Shown piece by piece: positions 7,368 through 11,519 of a DNA stretch of 11,519 bases. A program made the position numbers and the translations under genes. Positions within the stretch are counted from its first letter, which is position 1. The number at the start of each line of letters is the position of its first letter. This DNA is from JBEKCP01 sp050014815. GTDB taxonomy: Bacteria > Planctomycetota > Planctomycetia > Pirellulales > Thermoguttaceae. The stretch is taken from positions 1 to 11,519 of the forward strand of contig JBEKCP010000116.1 of the NCBI GenBank assembly GCA_050014815.1, in the 5' to 3' direction. Below the pieces are notes generated by a model. The model was given only the letters and a program-made list of their open reading frames with translations, did not search any database and had not been told where the DNA came from.

Positions 7368-7850
7368 ATGACCCAACAGCCTTTGACGCCGCGTGACTTT
7401 CGCCTGGAGCAGGACTCCTGGGGGCAGCTTGTCCTGATCTATCCCGACGGGAAGCGCGAGGTTGGCGTAGTGCCGTTTCGGGCGTTCCCCGTCTCGGATT
7501 CGCACCGCTGGGTGTCGGTTTGCGATGCCGAAGGGCACGAGATCTTCTCGATCGAAGACCTGGCAGCCGTGCCCGGCGACATGCGGGGAATCTTGGAAGA
7601 TGCCCTGACACAGAGGGAATTCGTCCCCATCATATTGAGGGTCCATTCGGCGAACCACGATCAGCCGTCGCAATGGCGGGTCGAGACGGATCGCGGGCCG
7701 ACCTCATTTCAGGTCAACAGCGTGGACGACGTGCGGCGGCTCGAACCCGCCCATGCCTCAGTCGTGGATTCGAACGGGATTCGATACTGGATACCCGACC
7801 TCCGGCGGCTCGACAAGCGGAGCCGCCGGTTGCTGGAATATTTCCTGTAG
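7368..7850 (+). CDS. DUF1854 protein, probably cyanophycin-metabolism associated
   Basis: This 160-residue soluble protein matches my recollection of the DUF1854 family. Supporting stretches are WGQLVLIYPDGKREVGVVPFRAFP (18-41), REFVPII (83-89), WRVETDRGPTSFQV (103-116) and the C-terminal SNGIRYWIPDLRRLDKRSRRLL (135-156). The family is annotated elsewhere as associated with cyanophycin metabolism, often beside an ABC transporter and cphA; its biochemical role is not known to me. The divergent cphA 791 bases away supports that link, while no transporter is seen here. The ATG at 7368 has only a weak purine stretch before it, but the family-like sequence starts within ten residues. A sigma70-type promoter is predicted about 380 bases upstream. 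Confidence 0.8.
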   Translation: MTQQPLTPRDFRLEQDSWGQLVLIYPDGKREVGVVPFRAFPVSDSHRWVSVCDAEGHEIFSIEDLAAVPGDMRGILEDALTQREFVPIILRVHSANHDQPSQWRVETDRGPTSFQVNSVDDVRRLEPAHASVVDSNGIRYWIPDLRRLDKRSRRLLEYFL

Positions 7851-7867
7851 GCAAGATAACATATCGT

Positions 7868-7996
7868 GGGTGGCCCCGATAGCTTGCTATCGGGGTGCCG
7901 AAGGCACAAGAGGCTGTGCCAAGCCCTCTTGCCGCTACCGCGGCCCGGATAGGCAAGCTATCCGGGCCATCCGCGCCCTTTCAGGGCGTGCCACCC
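7868..7996. repeat. Compound palindromic intergenic element, related to the one at 7131-7232
   Basis: The element begins GGGTGGC (7868-7874) and ends GCCACCC (7990-7996). It packs several hairpins in series: a 10-bp stem CCCCGATAGC/GCTATCGGGG with a two-base loop (7874-7895), GTGCC/GGCAC (7895-7907), AAGAGG/CCTCTT (7908-7930), an 11-bp stem GGCCCGGATAG/CTATCCGGGCC (7942-7968), and CGCCCT/AGGGCG (7974-7988). It fills the spacer between the DUF1854 stop and the protease. It could act as a terminator for the former, but its form is that of an interspersed repeat. Confidence 0.65.
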
Positions 7997-8066
7997 ATCC
8001 GCACAAGATTACCCGACCGGCGGCAACCAATTCTCAGAGGCCCAGGAAAGACACGCGAAACCAGAA

Positions 8067-8072
8067 AAGGAG
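8067..8072 (+). promoter_or_regulatory. Ribosome binding site of the HtrA-type protease
   Basis: AAGGAG lies 7 bases before the ATG at 8080. It fixes this start against the open frame that reaches upstream to 7753 through the DUF1854 gene and the palindromic element. Confidence 0.8.
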
Positions 8073-8079
8073 ATTAGGC

Positions 8080-9720
8080 ATGACTGACGTAATTCGCCGG
8101 AAGAAAACCCCTCGGTGGATGGGTCTTGTTGTATTGATGGTCGTGGCAGGGCTGGTGGGGGCGGGGATCATGGCCGACTACGGCGTCCGCCACTTCGTCC
8201 CCAACAGGGCCTCGGCTCAGGATGCGGTAGTCCAGGCGGACTCGCCCGGGCTGGGCACCCCCTCGGGCGCCCCGAGCCGTCCCGACGCCGGCGCCCAGCA
8301 CGGCATGAGTTTCGCCAAGGCCCTTTCGAGTGCATTCCACTCGGCGGCTGAAAAGGTCCTGCCCGCCGTCGTCACGATTACGACGACCTCGGGGCCCGAC
8401 AAGGAAAAGGAGAAGGTGTCTTCGAGCGAGGAAGACGAAGGGAATGATCTGGACAACTCGCCCTTCGGCGATCTGTTCCGCCAGAATCCCGATCTCCGCC
8501 GGTTCTTCGGCAACCAGATGCCCCAGCTCCCCTCGATGCCGCAGCGGCGGGTCGTGGAGACGGGCTCGGGCATTATTATCGACCCCTCGGGCGTCATCCT
8601 CACCAATAACCACGTAGTGGCGGCGGGCGGCAAAGTGACCGTCCGCCTGCCGGATGGCCGCGAATTCCAGGCCAAGGACATCAAGACCGATCCGAAGACC
8701 GACCTTGCCATCGTCCGGATCGAAGGCGCCGGGACCCTGAAGGCCGGCAAACTTGGCGACAGCGATTCGCTGGAGGTGGGCGACTGGGTCCTGGCCCTCG
8801 GCCAGCCCTTCGGACTGGAAGGCACGGTCACCGCCGGCATCATCAGCGCCAAGGGCCGCGGCCTGGGCATTACCGCCCGGGAAAGCTTCCTCCAGACCGA
8901 CGCGGCCATCAATCCGGGCAACAGCGGCGGGCCGCTGGTGAACCTCGACGGCGAAGTGATCGGCATCAATACGGCTATCTCGACGCAAAGCGGCGGCTAC
9001 CAAGGCGTAGGGTTTGCGATCCCCGCCAATCTGGCCAAATGGGTCAGCCGGCAGTTGATGGGCCAGGGAAAAGTGCTGCGTGCCTATCTCGGAATCCAGA
9101 TCCAGCCGATGACGGCCCAGTTGGCCGAGAAACTCGGCGTAAAGGTCCATGCGGGGGCTCTGGTGACTGATGTCCCCCATGGTGTCCCGGCCGAGAAGGC
9201 CGGCCTGAAGCCGGGTGACATCATCGTCGAGTTCGCCGGCAAGAAGATCTCCAACCCGCAACAACTCCAAGGCGCCGTGGAGGAATCGAAGGTCGGCACC
9301 GCCCAGAAGCTCACCGTGATCCGCGACGAGAAACCGTTGGTACTCGAAGCGGTGCCGGCGGAACAGCCGGCCGACTACGGGCTACAGCGTTTCGGGCGCG
9401 GGGCCCCCGGCGGAAGGGCCCAGCCCTCGCGGTTCGACCGGCTCGGTATCCAGGGCGAGACCCTGACCCCCGAGCAGGCAAAGCAGTTGGGAGTGCGGAC
9501 CGATCACGGAGTGGTCGTTACCCAGGTTCGGCCCGGCAGTCTGGCCGACCAGGCCGGCGTGTCCAGCGGGATGGTCATCACCCAGGCCAATCGGAAGCCG
9601 GTCCAATCGGTCGAAGACCTGCGGAAGATCGTGGAGGGACAATCTCTGGAAAAGGGCGTTCTCCTACTGCTCCAGTCGGCCCAGGGCTCCCGTTTCATCG
9701 TCATCCAGGCCCAAGATTAG
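8080..9720 (+). CDS. htrA: HtrA/DegP-type serine endoprotease with two PDZ domains
   Basis: A Do-family protease that degrades or refolds damaged envelope proteins. The 546-residue product has a basic N-terminus and one hydrophobic segment (about 15-32) that anchors or exports it. A variable linker contains a charged stretch (107-125, Lys/Glu/Ser-rich). The trypsin-like domain carries the triad His178 (TNNHVV), Asp208 (KTDLAIVRI) and Ser282 (NPGNSGGP). PDZ1 spans about 332-425 (YLGIQI; GVPAEKAGLKPGDIIVEFAGK). PDZ2 spans about 454-546 (GSLADQAGVSSGMVI). This is the two-PDZ arrangement of DegP/DegQ, not the single PDZ of DegS. All catalytic residues are present. No dedicated promoter was recognised in the short gap after the palindromic element. 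The sigma-factor gene follows after 179 bases on the same strand. Confidence 0.93.
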   Translation: MTDVIRRKKTPRWMGLVVLMVVAGLVGAGIMADYGVRHFVPNRASAQDAVVQADSPGLGTPSGAPSRPDAGAQHGMSFAKALSSAFHSAAEKVLPAVVTITTTSGPDKEKEKVSSSEEDEGNDLDNSPFGDLFRQNPDLRRFFGNQMPQLPSMPQRRVVETGSGIIIDPSGVILTNNHVVAAGGKVTVRLPDGREFQAKDIKTDPKTDLAIVRIEGAGTLKAGKLGDSDSLEVGDWVLALGQPFGLEGTVTAGIISAKGRGLGITARESFLQTDAAINPGNSGGPLVNLDGEVIGINTAISTQSGGYQGVGFAIPANLAKWVSRQLMGQGKVLRAYLGIQIQPMTAQLAEKLGVKVHAGALVTDVPHGVPAEKAGLKPGDIIVEFAGKKISNPQQLQGAVEESKVGTAQKLTVIRDEKPLVLEAVPAEQPADYGLQRFGRGAPGGRAQPSRFDRLGIQGETLTPEQAKQLGVRTDHGVVVTQVRPGSLADQAGVSSGMVITQANRKPVQSVEDLRKIVEGQSLEKGVLLLLQSAQGSRFIVIQAQD

Positions 9721-9838
9721 TGCCCTAACACCGTGGCGGTATGGTCTGCGGAGGGGGACACGTTAATAATTAACCTGGATGGAGGATGGCCCCGTATTGA
9801 ACGACTGACGATGGCTCGTCGTAGTTAACTTAGGGCAC
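9720..9838. repeat. 119-bp spacer segment bounded by a 9-bp inverted repeat
   Basis: GTGCCCTAA (9720-9728, its first base being the last base of the protease stop) is exactly complementary to TTAGGGCAC (9830-9838). Inside is the AT-rich palindrome gttaataattaac (9762-9774) and a small ACGAC/GTCGT pair (9801-9805 with 9818-9822). The form suggests a tiny non-autonomous inserted element. I see no target duplication, so this stays tentative. The TAATAAT core could also serve as a -10 element for the sigma-factor gene, without a clear -35. Confidence 0.35.
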
Positions 9839-9885
9839 CTCCGGTTCCGGGGGTTTCCCTGAGGCCAGTGGGAACAGGCCAATCG

Positions 9886-9893
9886 GGAGGAGG
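9886..9893 (+). promoter_or_regulatory. Ribosome binding site of the sigma-factor gene
   Basis: GGAGGAGG ends 6 bases before the ATG at 9900 and 9 bases before a second, in-frame ATG at 9903. Either could be used, and the products would differ by one residue. Confidence 0.75.
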
Positions 9894-9899
9894 CGGGCG

Positions 9900-11351
9900 A
9901 TGATGGACGAATATGAGCCGGGGTCCATTCGCACCTATCTGATGCAGATGGGCGACATCCCGTTGCTGACCCGGCGGGAGGAATTGGCCGCAGCCGAGCG
10001 GATCGAGACTGCTCGGCGGCGCCTCCGGCAGGGGATGCTCGCGTCGGACTATATCCTGCACACGGCGGTGGCTTCGTTTCGGGATGTCCTTGGAGGGCGG
10101 CTGCGGTTGGACCAGGTGGTCGAGACGCCCTTGACCACTCCCTTGGAGAAACGTCGCTGCCTTCGCCGGATGGCCGTTAATTCCCGGACGCTCAAGAACC
10201 TGCTGGCGCGCAACCGGGAGGACTTTCGGAGATCGAGAAACCGGAAACTGGCGTTGGGTCCGCGCCGGCTCGCGGCGCGGCGGCTCGCCATGCGGCGGCG
10301 GAGCGCCGGGCGGCTCGTCGAAGAGGCGAGGCCCCGCATGCAGCGGCTCCAGGCAAGCCATGCCGCACTGACGATTATCTTCGAGCGGATGGAGGCGGCA
10401 GCCCTCCAGGCGGAGCAGTTCCGCGCGATGCCCGGCGGGCAGGGCGACCTCAAGGCCCTCGGAAAAGAGATGCGGCGGTTCGTGCGGCTGATCCTCGATA
10501 CCCGGTCGAGCCTGCGTCGCCGGCTCGTCCGAATCGCCGCCCTGAAGTCGGAACATGACGCGGCCCGGCGGGAACTGGTGGCCGGGAATCTCCGCCTGGT
10601 GGTTTCGATCGCCAAGCGATATCGCAACCGGGGACTCAGCTTCCTCGACCTGATCCAGGAGGGAAACACCGGCCTGATGCGGGCGGTCGACAAGTTCGAG
10701 TATGCCCGCGGCTTCCGCTTCTCCACCTATGCCACCTGGTGGATCCGCCAGGCCATCAGCCGCGCGATTGCCGACCAGAGCCGCACGATACGCGTGCCCG
10801 TCCACATGATCGAGAAAATGGGCAAGGTCCGCGACGTGACCCGCAGCCTCGTACACCACGAGGGCCGCGAGCCCACTCTGGAGGAAACGGCTACTCGGAG
10901 CGGCCTGTCGATCGCCGATACCCAGCGGGCCATGAAAATGAGCCGCCAGCCGCTGTCGCTCGATCAGCCGGTCGGGCACCAGGAGGAGAACTACCTGGGG
11001 GATCTGCTCCACGACCATCGCCAGGAGGACCCGTTGGCCGGCATGAACATGGCCATGTTGAAGTCCCGCATCGCCGATGTGCTCCAGACGCTCGACTACC
11101 GCGAGCGGGAGATTCTCCGGCTGCGTTACGGGCTGGCCGACGGCTACACGTACACGCTCCAGGAGATCGGCCGCATCTTCTCGGTCACCCGGGAGCGGGT
11201 CCGCCAGATCGAGGCCGAGGCGATCCGGAAGCTGCAGGACCCCGGGCCGTCGCGGAAGCTGGCGGGTTTCATGGAGCAGTTTGCCGCCCCGCTGGACTGC
11301 CCGCCGTTGGAGCACCGCGCCGGCAGCCCGGCCGCCATGGGAAGCTGCTGA
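9900..11351 (+). CDS. RNA polymerase sigma70-family factor, RpoD-like, with Arg-rich insertion
   Basis: The 483-residue product directs RNA polymerase to promoters. Region 1.2 is at about 9-36 (SIRTYLMQMGDIPLLTRREE). Region 2 is at 221-297, with NLRLVVSIAKRYRNRGLSFL and the -10-reading helix FSTYATWWIRQAISRAI, where Gln284 is conserved and the usual Thr is Ser287. Region 3 follows at about 298-375. Region 4 is at 385-446, ending in the -35-binding helix VTRERVRQIEAEAIRKLQ. These blocks are close to E. coli RpoD. There is no acidic region 1.1, so it may be a primary-like or group 2 factor. Between regions 1.2 and 2 lies an insertion of about 180 residues that is rich in Arg (for example 86-145), unlike the acidic insertion of E. 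coli RpoD; I recall this form from planctomycete sigma factors. It is the last gene seen in the window. Confidence 0.92.
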   Translation: MMDEYEPGSIRTYLMQMGDIPLLTRREELAAAERIETARRRLRQGMLASDYILHTAVASFRDVLGGRLRLDQVVETPLTTPLEKRRCLRRMAVNSRTLKNLLARNREDFRRSRNRKLALGPRRLAARRLAMRRRSAGRLVEEARPRMQRLQASHAALTIIFERMEAAALQAEQFRAMPGGQGDLKALGKEMRRFVRLILDTRSSLRRRLVRIAALKSEHDAARRELVAGNLRLVVSIAKRYRNRGLSFLDLIQEGNTGLMRAVDKFEYARGFRFSTYATWWIRQAISRAIADQSRTIRVPVHMIEKMGKVRDVTRSLVHHEGREPTLEETATRSGLSIADTQRAMKMSRQPLSLDQPVGHQEENYLGDLLHDHRQEDPLAGMNMAMLKSRIADVLQTLDYREREILRLRYGLADGYTYTLQEIGRIFSVTRERVRQIEAEAIRKLQDPGPSRKLAGFMEQFAAPLDCPPLEHRAGSPAAMGSC

Positions 11352-11368
11352 GCAGCGGAAGGCGGAAA

Positions 11369-11490
11369 GGAGACAAGGAGATGGGGAGACAAGGAGACAA
11401 GGAGTATTTTGCCACCTCCCCGGCTCCCTGTCTCCCTGTCTCCCTGTCTCCCTGTCTCCTTGTCTCCTTGTCTCCTTGTCTCCCCGTCTC
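11369..11490. repeat. Inverted array of octamer tandem repeats (GGAGACAA / TTGTCTCC)
   Basis: After the sigma-factor stop, GGAGACAA or close variants repeat about 4.5 times (11369-11404). After a loop of about 20 bases, the complementary octamer TGTCTCC[C/T] repeats nearly 8 times (from partial units at 11424 through 11490). The arms are in register and could form a hairpin of 30 or more base pairs. A role in ending transcription is possible but there is no T run in the usual place. Such arrays change copy number easily. Confidence 0.75.
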
Positions 11491-11519
11491 GCCACCTCTT
11501 CTGCGCGAAGGGCGGCAGG

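Noticed and set aside
7105..7996. CRISPR array made of the palindromic repeats
   Set aside because: Only two related elements with different interiors, no regular spacing and no equal-length repeats.
7753..8079. 109-codon upstream extension of the HtrA-type protease
   Set aside because: It runs through the DUF1854 gene and a palindromic repeat, while the ATG at 8080 has a strong AAGGAG and starts a proper export signal.
9825..11495. Long minus-strand frame opposite the sigma factor
   Set aside because: It is antisense to an unambiguous sigma70 gene, and its first residues are only translated octamer repeats.

Overview
This is a GC-rich bacterial window with six genes, one of them cut off by the left edge. 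It most likely comes from a planctomycete of the Pirellulales type. That placement is inferred from three things. The sigma factor has the long Arg-rich insertion between regions 1.2 and 2 that I associate with that group. The membrane-anchored PQQ-like beta-propeller protein has the W-P-x-x-R-G-P opening common there. The spacers hold GTGGGTGGC/GCCACCC palindromic repeats and an octamer GGAGACAA repeat. No database search was run.

Left part (1-1564, + strand): the 3' part of accD (acetyl-CoA carboxylase carboxyltransferase beta subunit) is followed 2 bases later by a small soluble Hanks-type Ser/Thr kinase with an unusual glycine loop and catalytic loop. A 64-base convergent junction with a GC hairpin separates it from the next block.

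Middle part (1629-6576, - strand): cphA, a full-length cyanophycin synthetase with both ATP-dependent modules intact, is followed downstream by a large membrane protein made of an N-terminal anchor, a PQQ-type beta-propeller and six C-terminal membrane segments.

A 791-base divergent spacer (6577-7367) separates cphA from a + strand gene for a DUF1854 protein, a family associated elsewhere with cyanophycin metabolism. The pair therefore looks like a divergent cyanophycin module. The spacer holds a good sigma70-type promoter reading toward the DUF1854 gene, a set of short direct repeats just downstream of it, a cluster of hairpins in the cphA leader, and a palindromic repeat element flanked by 24-bp direct repeats.

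Right part (7851-11519, + strand): a second, related palindromic element precedes an HtrA/DegP-type periplasmic serine protease with two PDZ domains. A short spacer bounded by a 9-bp inverted repeat follows, then a group 1/2 sigma70 factor. The window ends in an inverted array of octamer repeats that can fold into a long hairpin.

The clearest biological theme is nitrogen and carbon storage as cyanophycin (cphA plus DUF1854). The flanking genes cover fatty-acid synthesis, signalling, envelope proteolysis and transcription. No cyanophycinase or isoaspartyl dipeptidase gene lies within the window.
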